From an uncultured Umboniibacter sp. (GTDB lineage: Bacteria; Pseudomonadota; Gammaproteobacteria; Pseudomonadales; DSM-25080), in assembly GCF_947497555.1 (NCBI RefSeq), contig NZ_CANMGY010000004.1, forward strand, positions 1-64,000: a DNA stretch of 64,000 bases. Direction: 5' to 3'. The translations under genes and the position numbers were made by a program. This document shows, piece by piece, positions 38,857 to 47,817 of the stretch; position 1 is the first letter of the stretch, and each line of letters begins with the position of its first letter. The notes below the pieces were generated by a model that had not been told where the DNA came from, did not search any database, and was given only the letters and a program-made list of their open reading frames with translations.

Positions 38857-41800
38857 TTAGGTCCGTGTTAGTACTCTACTCACGCCAATTAGTAGCTGCT
38901 GCTTAAGCCAACGCAAATTACGCTTTAACGCCTGAGGAAGCAGAAGCATGCACGGCGTCACGATCAACGTTAAGAGCGTAGAAAAAGCCAAGCCCCAAAC
39001 AATTGCGGAAGCAAGAGGGACCCAGTAGGAAGCCACAGTGCCGCCATGATCAAGAGTTCGACTTACTACATCTATTGACCAATTCGTTGCAATCGGTAAC
39101 AAACCTAAAATGGTGGTTGCGGTCGTGAGAAAAACTGGACGCAATCGCTGTGCGCCTGTACGAATAATAACCTCCGAGAGTGACATCGCAGGGTTCTCAC
39201 GACGAAGCACATTAAAGGTATCAATCAAAACAATATTGTTGTTAACGACGATACCGGCGAGCGCCACCACCCCTACTCCCGTTAAGATAACGCTAAATAC
39301 ACTACCGGTAATGAGTAATCCGCCCATGACCCCTGCGGTAGACATCACCACGGCAGTCATAATCAGGCCGGCTTGATAGAAACTATTAAACTGCGATATT
39401 AGCAATACCGCCATGAGGAACATGGCGAGTAACATAGCGACCTGAAGGAACTCGGCAGACTCCGCTTGCTCCTCATTAGCTCCTCGGAAAGTAATCGTCA
39501 ATTCGCTCGGCCAATCATATCGTTCAACCAACGCCATGATTTCCTTCGCTTTGGTATCCGCTAGAACACCCTCAATCGTATCGGCGTTGATAAACATCAC
39601 CTGTCGACCATTGAAGCGTTCAATGGTGCCCGTTGCGTTGCGTGGCGATATGGAGGCAATAGTCGATAGCGGAACTGAGCCGTTCGGAGTGTAGACCCGA
39701 AGTTCATTTAGTTGTTGCATACGGCGTTCGGCTGCCGCGAAGCGAGCTCGAATCTCAACCTCTTCCTCAGCGTCGTTGGGGCGATAATCACCAATCTCTA
39801 CACCATTCGTTAATAATTGCACCACGGTGCCCACTTCAAGGACGTTAGCACCAAGCTGAGCTGCCAATCGGCGATCTACATCAATTTGCCATTCTATTGC
39901 TGGTAGCGGTCGTGAATCGTCGATATCGCGAAGATCAGTCACTTCAGACTGTATTAAGCGACTTAAACGCGCCGTTTGGCTAATCAACAATTCCCTATCT
40001 ACAGCGCTAAGCTCAATCTTAATCGGTTTGCCTACTGGTGGACCCTGCTCAATAACACCTGCCTCGACATAAACACCCGAGATATCGGCGGTGCGCTGAC
40101 GGATGAGTTCAAAGGTCTCCGCCGAATTCAGCTCGCGGTCATTATGATCAACTAACTGAATTAGCACGGTTGCAATTCTATCGGGAGACTCATTTGGGCC
40201 GCTGCCCTTTCCGGGCTGATAGGTAGAGGTATAGACCGTTTGAACTCCCGGCGTTTCGGCAATCCTTCGTTCGACACCTTGAACAACTTCTAGGACCTCA
40301 AGTGCCGATAGATTACCGCGTGCTCGAACCGCGGCCTGACCGTAGACCGCCTCGGACGTTGTGAAAAACTCGACGCCTTTACTGTATTTCCCATATGCGG
40401 AATAGATGGCCACAATCAGTACAACACTCATCAATGTCACTAACACTGGGAAACGGACGAGTCGCGCTAGAACGCGAGCATACATTCCCGTTGCGCCTTT
40501 TAACTCAACCGGATTACTCGATTCTAATATTCGGAAATGCTCAATATCTTTTTTGGTGAAATTTGACCGACCGAACATCGAGCCCAGTACCGGAGCGAAA
40601 ACTAACGCGTAAACTAACGAGCTAGTTAGCACGGCAAAAACCGTGGTAGGCAGATAAGCCATAAAGTCGCCCACTGTCCCCGGCCACAGCATCATTGGTA
40701 GAAATGCCGCAAGCGTCGTAGCAGTCGATGCAAGTACTGGTAGGAACATTCGTCGAGCTGCCGAGATATATGCTTGACGAGACGATGCACCATCGGCCAT
40801 TCGCCTATCTGCATATTCGGTAATTACAATCGAACCATCAATCAACATCCCCAGTGCCAACAACATGCCAAACATCACCATGAAGTTGAAAGAGTAACCT
40901 AGCAGATAAATCCAAATCGTTCCCATCAATAGGCTAACTGGGATGCCAGCGCCCACTAAGAGCCCTGAACGGAAGCCTAATGCTCCCACCACAATAATCA
41001 TCACCAAGCAAACCGCTGTAACAATATTACCCTGAAGCTCGCTAACCATCTGCTCAGTCTGGGGAGTTTGATCAAGGATAGACTGGATGGTGAGTGAATC
41101 GGCATACACCCCCCGATAACTATCAACAACCTGGCGAATTTTCCCAGCCACTTCAAGCTGATTGGTTCCCGATCGTTTGTTCACTTCAATCGAAATTGCG
41201 GGATCACCATTGATTAGGCTATATCCATCAGCGTCCTTAAATCTGCGAGTAATCTCAGCAATATCAGACAGGACCACAACACCTGTTGGCGTTGATTTGA
41301 TCGGGAGATTAATCACATCAAAGTAGCTTTCGATAAGACCCGGAACCTTCACGCCGAAACGTCCCGTTCCCGTATCAATCTCGCCAGCTGGGATCAACTG
41401 ATTATTAGCATTCACTGCTTGAATAAGCTCGAAAGGCGTGATGTTGAAGTTCTCGAGCTTATCTCGATCGATCTTCACCTCAACGACTTCTTCTCTGCTT
41501 CCACGGAGCTCCGCAGATAGCACATCGGAAATCATCTCAATATCAAGACGCATCGTCTGCGCGATGGTGAACAACTCTCTTTCATCCAACGCAGTACTAG
41601 ATAGCCCCACCACCATGGTGGGGAACTTATCAGCAGAGATTTCGTTAATGACCGGTTCTTCGATTGATTCTGGGAGCTTTTCTCGAGCTCGATCAATTGC
41701 AGCGCGAACGTCATTCATCGCCAAATCAATATTAATCGTTGAATCGAAGCGAATCATAAACGAAGCTAAGCTCTCCTTAGCGGCAGCATTGAGCTCGTCA

Positions 41801-42033
41801 ACGCCATCAATGGTCCGCAGCTCAAGTTCAACGGGCTTCAACAGTAAGCGTTCGGCATCGTCGGGGGAGATCCCTGGGTTAATAATTAGTACTTGAAGAA
41901 CCGGAACCTGAACATCCGGACTCGCTTCAATAGCGATATCACTCCGCGCATAAAGCCCAGCAATTAAGAGTAAAGCTAGAATTGATAGCGTGGTTCTAGA
42001 GCGTTCAATACATAGGTTTAGGAAAGTCCGCAC
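38857..42033 (-). CDS. RND-family efflux transporter, inner-membrane pump
   Basis: The product (1058 residues) is an AcrB/MexB-like proton-driven pump. It has two halves, each with a periplasmic porter part and about six membrane helices: the first helix near residue 12-30 (TTLSILALLLIAGLYA), DIAIEASPDVQVPVLQV, MFGMLLALGMLIDGSIVITE with the helix-4 acidic residues that carry protons, and the second-half block VVALAGIVVNNNIVLIDTF. The porter repeats (SLINGDPAISIEVNKRSG) fit the HAE-1/hydrophobe group more than the metal (CzcA) group. It lies 3 bases after its adaptor gene. No outer-membrane TolC-type gene is near. Substrate unknown. Confidence 0.9.
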   Translation of the reverse strand: MRTFLNLCIERSRTTLSILALLLIAGLYARSDIAIEASPDVQVPVLQVLIINPGISPDDAERLLLKPVELELRTIDGVDELNAAAKESLASFMIRFDSTINIDLAMNDVRAAIDRAREKLPESIEEPVINEISADKFPTMVVGLSSTALDERELFTIAQTMRLDIEMISDVLSAELRGSREEVVEVKIDRDKLENFNITPFELIQAVNANNQLIPAGEIDTGTGRFGVKVPGLIESYFDVINLPIKSTPTGVVVLSDIAEITRRFKDADGYSLINGDPAISIEVNKRSGTNQLEVAGKIRQVVDSYRGVYADSLTIQSILDQTPQTEQMVSELQGNIVTAVCLVMIIVVGALGFRSGLLVGAGIPVSLLMGTIWIYLLGYSFNFMVMFGMLLALGMLIDGSIVITEYADRRMADGASSRQAYISAARRMFLPVLASTATTLAAFLPMMLWPGTVGDFMAYLPTTVFAVLTSSLVYALVFAPVLGSMFGRSNFTKKDIEHFRILESSNPVELKGATGMYARVLARLVRFPVLVTLMSVVLIVAIYSAYGKYSKGVEFFTTSEAVYGQAAVRARGNLSALEVLEVVQGVERRIAETPGVQTVYTSTYQPGKGSGPNESPDRIATVLIQLVDHNDRELNSAETFELIRQRTADISGVYVEAGVIEQGPPVGKPIKIELSAVDRELLISQTARLSRLIQSEVTDLRDIDDSRPLPAIEWQIDVDRRLAAQLGANVLEVGTVVQLLTNGVEIGDYRPNDAEEEVEIRARFAAAERRMQQLNELRVYTPNGSVPLSTIASISPRNATGTIERFNGRQVMFINADTIEGVLADTKAKEIMALVERYDWPSELTITFRGANEEQAESAEFLQVAMLLAMFLMAVLLISQFNSFYQAGLIMTAVVMSTAGVMGGLLITGSVFSVILTGVGVVALAGIVVNNNIVLIDTFNVLRRENPAMSLSEVIIRTGAQRLRPVFLTTATTILGLLPIATNWSIDVVSRTLDHGGTVASYWVPLASAIVWGLAFSTLLTLIVTPCMLLLPQALKRNLRWLKQQLLIGVSRVLTRT

Positions 42034-42036
42034 GCC

Positions 42037-43083
42037 TTAACCCTCTATCAATTCAACGGAGACTTGGTCACCTTCGGCTACAAATTCACCACCTACCGCA
42101 ATAACCCGAGCACGCTGGGGTAAGCCGTCCACCCATATACCCGCGGAAGTTTCGTCCACCAAACTGACTGGGACGTACTCAACCCGAGACTGATCATTGA
42201 CTATTTTAACGCGCAGGACACCATCAGTACTGAGGCTAAGTACAGATGGCGCCAATAAGTGAGCCTCGACCTCAGCCAATTTTAAACGCATTTTTGCTGT
42301 TAACCCCGCAGGAATTACCTCATCGATTGTTAGTACTGACTCAATGGTGTAGTTACGGGTGATTGGATCAGCCTGTGACGAAATAAATCGTAACGCCGAA
42401 GACACTTCAAGCGAATCGCCTATCTCGACTGCCGCAACTTGACCCACAGATAGATAGCGAACTTGAGACTCAGACACTTGAGCACTAAAAATCATTGGCG
42501 TGACATCTAGCATCCGGGCACAACCCATGCCAATTTTTATGTAACTTCCCTCGTCGGCAAGCAACTTTTCAACAATTCCATCAAAGGGAGCCGTAATCTT
42601 CAAATAGGAGACGGCTAATTCCGCTCGCCGCTCGGCTAAGCGTGCGGCGGCAAGCGCGTTCTCAGCATTGGCTAAGGCAAGCTCTGACTGTAATCCACCA
42701 TTCGTCAAACGACTGACACCTTCATATTCTAGCTCAGCCAATCGAACCGCAGATTCCGCCCGCTCTAACTGGTAGTAGCGATCACCCGCTTCCAGCTCAC
42801 AAAGCACATCTCCTGCCTTGACCGTTGAGCCTTCGCGGTTCGGGGTAGCAATCACCTGCCCCTGCAATTTAGCCGCAACCAACACCTCTTTGTCTGCGTC
42901 TACTCGGCCACGAAGTTCTATCATCAGCTGATGAGCTTGCGCTTCAGAGTTAACAATTCGGACACTGAAATTGTCACCGGCAGTCACTGATGTGTCTAAT
43001 TGAGGGTCATCACCAAGCGCCCCTGAAGCCAACCAAGCAACAAGAAGTACTGTGAAAATAAGAGAAAGCAGTGTTTTATTCAT
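42037..43083 (-). CDS. RND efflux periplasmic adaptor (membrane fusion protein)
   Basis: The adaptor connects the inner-membrane pump to an outer-membrane channel. Of 348 residues, an N-terminal signal (about 1-24, ending SGALG) is followed by a beta-barrel/lipoyl region (LRGRVDADKEVLVAAKLQGQ, then STVKAGDVLCELE), a short alpha-hairpin with LAAARLAERRAELAVSYLKI, and the returning lipoyl half TAPFDGIVEKLLADEGSYIK. No lipobox cysteine is seen, so it is probably held by its signal helix or is soluble. It precedes the pump gene by 3 bases in the same operon. It diverges from the histidine kinase gene across 161 bases. Confidence 0.9.
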   Translation of the reverse strand: MNKTLLSLIFTVLLVAWLASGALGDDPQLDTSVTAGDNFSVRIVNSEAQAHQLMIELRGRVDADKEVLVAAKLQGQVIATPNREGSTVKAGDVLCELEAGDRYYQLERAESAVRLAELEYEGVSRLTNGGLQSELALANAENALAAARLAERRAELAVSYLKITAPFDGIVEKLLADEGSYIKIGMGCARMLDVTPMIFSAQVSESQVRYLSVGQVAAVEIGDSLEVSSALRFISSQADPITRNYTIESVLTIDEVIPAGLTAKMRLKLAEVEAHLLAPSVLSLSTDGVLRVKIVNDQSRVEYVPVSLVDETSAGIWVDGLPQRARVIAVGGEFVAEGDQVSVELIEG

Positions 43084-43244
43084 TTGTTAGAATGTTCCGC
43101 AGTAAACGATTAGACTGGAGTTAGTCTCAACGTATAGTTATATCCTCTTACATCGATAATAGCGCCACTAAAGTAGTCAACTATCAGTCATTCGAGGACA
43201 GAAGTATTTTCCCGCTATTCAAAGCTAAATCGGACCGTTAAGCA

Positions 43245-45221
43245 ATGTGGATTCCCCTGAAACGTCAAATCGGCATCATAGGCCTGCTACTTCTGCTACT
43301 CCCGGCGTTCGGGCTACTATCGCTGCGCCTTGTCGAAGTTCGTTTAAGCGACTATCAAGCCACGACACTATCGCAGCGGTTAGAGGCGCTTGGCACCTTA
43401 CTGTCCTCGCAAACCTCACTGATCAGTGAACGCAGTGATTCAATTGCTATCAACCCCTTCGCGATTCAACGTGAAATGCGGACTGACGGCTACCTCGACG
43501 ATTGGGCAATGGTTCCACGGCGCGGCATAAACCTCCACAGTCGACCTGAACTAAATAATGGAACAACGAGGGCACAAGTTAGCGCAGTTGAGACCAATCA
43601 GCATTTATGGCTATTAATTGATATCCAAGGCCATGAACCCCAACGCCTCTATCAGTCCGGACGCTTTGTGGCGGGAGACCAGCTCGCGATCACCACTGAA
43701 TTCGGGCAGTACGCCATCACTCCTTCCTTGGGTAATGATATCATTGCAAGAGAACGAGACCAGTCGGTCAATCAACGAGTTTCAGGATACTGGAAACCCC
43801 TCAATACAGGCAGCATCTTGGAATTACGCATTCCTAAAGATTTAGTGGGTTCGCAACTCGGTATCGCACTGCATATCATAGAGACCTCTTCCGGGTCGAT
43901 AGTACTCCGTAATTTCGATGACAATGAGGTCACTCCTTCGATTGTATGGACTGACGCTACTGCGCAGCAGTTACTTCGCCAATATCACGCGTTGGATAAG
44001 CAGGCCGAAATTCGTTTGACTGATGATAATTTGAACTTGTTAGCTTGGTCTGGGAACTCAAGTGACATGGTGACACCAGAACCGCTAAATTGGCTTCAAC
44101 GACTTAGTCTAGTGACCGCACAACGTTCCAACGAAAAACATATTAACTTGAGCTCAAGTTGGCAGTTAGAAGAACTCATTCAGCACTCATCGCTGCAGAG
44201 AGATGCTCCGGCAATTACTCATGTAAACGCTGCGGCTTGGCCCTCGGGAGCACTAGCGGGGGTCATTCGTCTCGACTGTGGTGTTGCAAATTGCGCAACA
44301 CTCACCATTATCGAACCTAAAGTGATGGGCAAGGTATTATGGTCGGCAGGTCACTTACAGCTGATATTCTTGCTATTTATCGGTGCAATCATAATCATTA
44401 TTCTCATTAGCTTTTGGGCTCGTTGGTTAGCTAAGCGCTTGAAGAAACTGGAAAACCGAATGACGGGATTCGGACCTCAAGGGAAGAGTCGCCAGGGACT
44501 CGATGAGATTAGCGTACTGGCCAACGTTTTTGATGACTTGCAACAACAAATCGTTGCGAATACCGAATATTTGGAGCAACTCGGCAGTCGCCTAAGTCAC
44601 GAATTGAAGACGCCACTGACCGTAATCCAATCAAGTCTCGAACATTTGCGTCGTCATGCTACGGAAGATTCGGGGACATATATTGAGCGCGCAGCTCAAG
44701 GATCTCAGCAACTACAGGTCATTTTTCAACGCCTTACCGAAGCACGAAACCTTGAACAACTTCTGCGTGACGTGAAACCCGAAGCCGTAAATGTTAATCA
44801 CTTAGTTCATCAAATCGTTGAAGGCTATCGTATTGTTAACCCAACGCTCAACATCGAGTTTATCGCTTCCGCCGCGCCCCGCTTTATTAGCACAGATGGT
44901 GACTTTCTGGCTCAGGCTTTGACCAAACTTATCGATAACGCGATTTCATTTCATACACCGGGTACTCATATTCTCGTGAGCGTTATCGATGACAAAGACT
45001 CAGTGAGTATGACGATAACTAACGAAGGCCCCTTGTTAGCTGAACCAACCCAGCAATTATTCGAAGCCTTTGTTAGCCTTAGGTCTCAAGAATCCTCGAA
45101 CCATTTGGGCTTCGGCCTCTATCTTAGCAAATTAATTTGTGAGCACTTTGCTCATCAACTATTCGCTGAGAACATTCACCCAAATCGAGTCAGCTTTACT
45201 ATCAAGGCCCAGCGCAGCTAG
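43245..45221 (+). CDS. Orphan membrane sensor histidine kinase (ProdS-like)
   Basis: This 658-residue kinase has a first membrane helix (about 8-27), a large extracytoplasmic part (about 30-365), a second helix (about 368-390), a HAMP-like linker, an H-box SHELKTPLTVIQ (phospho-His about 452), and an ATPase part with N-box LIDNAISFH and G2 GFGLYLSKLI. The G1 region reads TNEGPLLAE in place of the usual DxGxG, a form I associate with kinases of the proteobacterial sortase-linked ProdS type. The sensor part starts with TDGYLDDWAMVP, which resembles CBM9-like domains. No response regulator or sortase is adjacent; it faces the RND operon divergently. Confidence 0.88.
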   Translation: MWIPLKRQIGIIGLLLLLLPAFGLLSLRLVEVRLSDYQATTLSQRLEALGTLLSSQTSLISERSDSIAINPFAIQREMRTDGYLDDWAMVPRRGINLHSRPELNNGTTRAQVSAVETNQHLWLLIDIQGHEPQRLYQSGRFVAGDQLAITTEFGQYAITPSLGNDIIARERDQSVNQRVSGYWKPLNTGSILELRIPKDLVGSQLGIALHIIETSSGSIVLRNFDDNEVTPSIVWTDATAQQLLRQYHALDKQAEIRLTDDNLNLLAWSGNSSDMVTPEPLNWLQRLSLVTAQRSNEKHINLSSSWQLEELIQHSSLQRDAPAITHVNAAAWPSGALAGVIRLDCGVANCATLTIIEPKVMGKVLWSAGHLQLIFLLFIGAIIIIILISFWARWLAKRLKKLENRMTGFGPQGKSRQGLDEISVLANVFDDLQQQIVANTEYLEQLGSRLSHELKTPLTVIQSSLEHLRRHATEDSGTYIERAAQGSQQLQVIFQRLTEARNLEQLLRDVKPEAVNVNHLVHQIVEGYRIVNPTLNIEFIASAAPRFISTDGDFLAQALTKLIDNAISFHTPGTHILVSVIDDKDSVSMTITNEGPLLAEPTQQLFEAFVSLRSQESSNHLGFGLYLSKLICEHFAHQLFAENIHPNRVSFTIKAQRS

Positions 45222-45251
45222 ACCTGTGCCTATTACCGTCAACATCACTGA

Positions 45252-45869
45252 TTAATTCGCGACTGACTTAGACTCTCGATAGGAGTTCCAGGCTTCAAGA
45301 GACGCTGCCATTTCGGTTAAAAGTTGATAAAAGTCCTCAACCCCACCGCGAGCAGGGAGGCGCGAAAGCCTAAGTAAGGATTCATTCAGTTCCGGGCTAG
45401 GGTGTTTAATTTTAGCCTGCTCTAATTTCCAGCGAATTCCCTGACTAATCGATTCATAGATGTAACGTTTAAACTGATCGGATAGCGTTTTGTCTGTTGG
45501 CTGTAAGATATTTTTTGGAATCATCAAAAGTCGGGCAACACTGCTCTCTGCGTGCACATCGGCAGCTCGAGTTCGCGCACTAAAAAGTGACATATCACCA
45601 AGCCATTCACCAGCACCTATCACCGCTAGTTCCCCGATCTTTGAAGATCTAACGCTTACTGTTCCGCTAACCACTAGGAACACGCTACCCGAGGAGTCTC
45701 CTTCCTGAATCACTGCCTCACCTCCTTCATACCACCAGAGATGACTGCAGGCCATCAGGCTGACATAGTCATCGGGAAATGAGGCCTCTACCGAGCGTAA
45801 AAACCGCGTCGCGTTAAGAATGAGTCGAGTGCTCTCTTCAAATAACTCACTTCCTGATAGTACTCGCAT
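45252..45869 (-). CDS. Cyclic nucleotide-binding-domain protein without a DNA-binding domain
   Basis: The product (205 residues) has a CRP-like cyclic-nucleotide-binding beta-roll at about 40-125: YEGGEAVIQEGDSSGSVFLV, VSGTVSVRS, and a phosphate-binding-cassette region EWLGDMSLFSARTRAADV. The cassette keeps the Arg (RTRAA) but has Asp in place of the usual GE glutamate. The C-terminal 80 residues are helical and do not show a helix-turn-helix, so it is not a CRP-type activator. It converges on the histidine kinase with a 30-base gap. Its partner and ligand are unknown. Confidence 0.78.
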   Translation of the reverse strand: MRVLSGSELFEESTRLILNATRFLRSVEASFPDDYVSLMACSHLWWYEGGEAVIQEGDSSGSVFLVVSGTVSVRSSKIGELAVIGAGEWLGDMSLFSARTRAADVHAESSVARLLMIPKNILQPTDKTLSDQFKRYIYESISQGIRWKLEQAKIKHPSPELNESLLRLSRLPARGGVEDFYQLLTEMAASLEAWNSYRESKSVAN

Positions 45870-46095
45870 CTATTTCTATTTCCTTCCATGTATTAGTGCG
45901 CCAATCTTGACGAATTTTACTTAGAAGCGATAGTGACTAAAAAACAATAATGATTGCGAGAAACACCTCACAGAACTCGGAAATAAATATGATCTTAAAT
46001 GAATCATTTGATTGTGTACTCAATATTTTTATCGGGTTATAGTAGGGGCTATTAAAACTAAAAAAACTATTGCCTGACATAGAGAGAACTCTCCG

Positions 46096-47202
46096 ATGAA
46101 GAAGTTTATAAACGGAGCACTGGTTGCACTTTGTTTAGTATCGCTAAGCAGTTTCAGCCAGGCTGATTTTGCGACTGAAAACAATCTAGTACTCAACGGC
46201 GTTGCCATTCACCAAGAGCTTCGGCAGCCTATTTTCCTGGCTAAACTAAAAGTCACTCACCCTACGTCTACGCCTAACGAAGCGCGGATACCGGGGGCGC
46301 CGGCGCAGATGGAACTAACACTTCTCAAACGAACCTGGAGTTCGCGACAATTTCGTCAGTATTGGCTCTCCGGTATTGCTATTAACGCAGGCCTTGAGGA
46401 GATGACCGCTCACCAAACAGAATTATTAGACCTTGCAACCGTGTTGAAAGGTCGGATGCGGGAAAACGATCGCTTTACTATCGACTTCATTCCAGGTGAA
46501 GCCACTGTTGTGAGCTTGAATGACATTGAGTTGAAACAATACTCCGCTGAACTTTGGCCACTACTTATTGCAAACTGGGTAGGCCCGCGAGTAGACCAGG
46601 ATTATCGCCAAAATATCTTGTCATTACCGAGCAACACCAGCGAGCTACTAGCGCTAGATACCGAAATGCCTAGCGATGAGCGAATCGCAGCTATCGCTAG
46701 CTGGCTGGTGGTCGCCGAGGAAATCGAGGTTGCTGCTGAAGAGCTAGTACCCGAAGTTGAACCTGAACCCGTAGTAGAAGTAGTGGCTGCGCCGGTTCGT
46801 CAACCGGAGCCAGAGCCGGAGCCGGAGCCCGTTGTTGTCGCATTAAGTTTCGATGATGAATTTGAAGAAGATGAAAGTGCAGAAGAAGCGGCACTCGAAG
46901 CACAGAAAGCCTTCATGGGTGCGGTGTATTCTTCACAAATGCTTCAATGGACCAACCGCAACGTTCGCTACCCCTCTCGAGCTTTGGATCGCGGTCGTGA
47001 GGGTCGTGTTATAATGGATGTTACCGTTGATCAAGCTGGCAATGTGGTCTCTGCAGTAGTCAGCGAGTCATCAGGCCATGGAATTTTGGACCGTGAGGCA
47101 CTTCGAGCCGTCGATCGCTCAGCACCTTACCCAAGATTTCCGAGCGAACTGGATACCTCCACGTATACAGCAAGCGTGCCGATTTCTTTCATTCTTCAAT
47201 AA
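46096..47202 (+). CDS. Periplasmic chalcone-isomerase-like domain fused to a TonB C-terminal domain
   Basis: The 368-residue protein begins with a cleavable-looking signal (MKKFINGALVALCLVSLSSF, then SQA before DF, about residue 23). Residues about 30-190 look like a bacterial chalcone-isomerase-like (CHI-like) domain: NLVLNGVAIH, MELTLLKRTWSSRQFRQYWL, RMRENDRFTIDFIPGEATVV and WVGPRVDQDYRQNIL. A Pro/Glu/Val linker (about 215-252) follows, and residues about 285-368 are a TonB C-terminal domain (RYPSRALDRGREGRVIMDVT, then SGHGILDREALRAV, ending in VPISFILQ). Unlike TonB it has no uncleaved N-terminal anchor. Function unknown. A LuxR-type gene follows 25 bases later. Confidence 0.8.
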   Translation: MKKFINGALVALCLVSLSSFSQADFATENNLVLNGVAIHQELRQPIFLAKLKVTHPTSTPNEARIPGAPAQMELTLLKRTWSSRQFRQYWLSGIAINAGLEEMTAHQTELLDLATVLKGRMRENDRFTIDFIPGEATVVSLNDIELKQYSAELWPLLIANWVGPRVDQDYRQNILSLPSNTSELLALDTEMPSDERIAAIASWLVVAEEIEVAAEELVPEVEPEPVVEVVAAPVRQPEPEPEPEPVVVALSFDDEFEEDESAEEAALEAQKAFMGAVYSSQMLQWTNRNVRYPSRALDRGREGRVIMDVTVDQAGNVVSAVVSESSGHGILDREALRAVDRSAPYPRFPSELDTSTYTASVPISFILQ

Positions 47203-47227
47203 ACACGAACGTGTTTGGAGCAAAGCA

Positions 47228-47803
47228 GTGGGACATAGTCGTATATCAACACTGATTTGCTCCAACTCCGCACTGATGGCGCAGGGTATCTCTGTCACCA
47301 TCGACGCACTGTTTAATCAAGTCAGTAATATTTGTCTGACTCCCCACTATGAAAACCAACGCCCTTCGATAGCAGCCTTTACTCTGGTGATCATTGATGC
47401 TGGATCCAGTTTTAGTGAAGGGATTATCGATGAGTTAAATCAGAGCAACACCCATCGAACGACTATTGTCATCATCGGCGAACCCGGCACTATTAAACCC
47501 TCATTTCCCTTTCATAGCATAGAGCGAGACATCGACCTAAGACGCTTTGAAGAAATGATTCGCCGCGTTATTTCAGCAAAATATGACGTGAGAGACCGCC
47601 CCGCCGACCTCACTAAAATGCAGGAAGAGGTGGCTCATCTGATTGTTCAAGGGTTGGTCAATAAAGAGATTGCTAGACAACTAGCTATTTCGGAAGCGAC
47701 TGTGCGAACACATTTAACCGCAATATACCGTCGCTTAAGGGTGAAAAATCGTACTGAGGCAGCAGTCGTTGCCCGCGAGTATTTTATCGCTCACGGGCAT
47801 TAA
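47228..47803 (+). CDS. LuxR-type response-regulator-like protein with a degenerate receiver
   Basis: The product (about 191 residues) ends in a NarL/LuxR helix-turn-helix (EEVAHLIVQGLVNKEIARQL, then AISEATVRTHLTAIYRRLRV). The N-terminal 110 residues have receiver-like length and a beta3 TLVIIDAG that may supply a phospho-acceptor Asp, but the usual acidic pair after beta1 is missing (STLICSNSALM), so phosphorylation is doubtful. The frame is open from 47078, inside the TonB-like gene; I chose GTG at 47228, with GGAG seven bases ahead. Its distance from the upstream stop (25 bases) suggests one transcript. It converges on the helicase gene with 14 bases between them. Confidence 0.82.
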   Translation: MGHSRISTLICSNSALMAQGISVTIDALFNQVSNICLTPHYENQRPSIAAFTLVIIDAGSSFSEGIIDELNQSNTHRTTIVIIGEPGTIKPSFPFHSIERDIDLRRFEEMIRRVISAKYDVRDRPADLTKMQEEVAHLIVQGLVNKEIARQLAISEATVRTHLTAIYRRLRVKNRTEAAVVAREYFIAHGH

Positions 47804-47817
47804 TGGCCTTCTTGATG

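Noticed and set aside
41438-41896. Frame of 152 codons antisense to the RND pump gene
   Set aside because: Serine-rich shadow of the pump's coding strand; no domain and no promoter or ribosome site.
47078-47227. Upstream extension of the LuxR-type gene
   Set aside because: The frame is open, but this stretch encodes the TonB C-terminal domain in another phase; GTG 47228 has the ribosome site.
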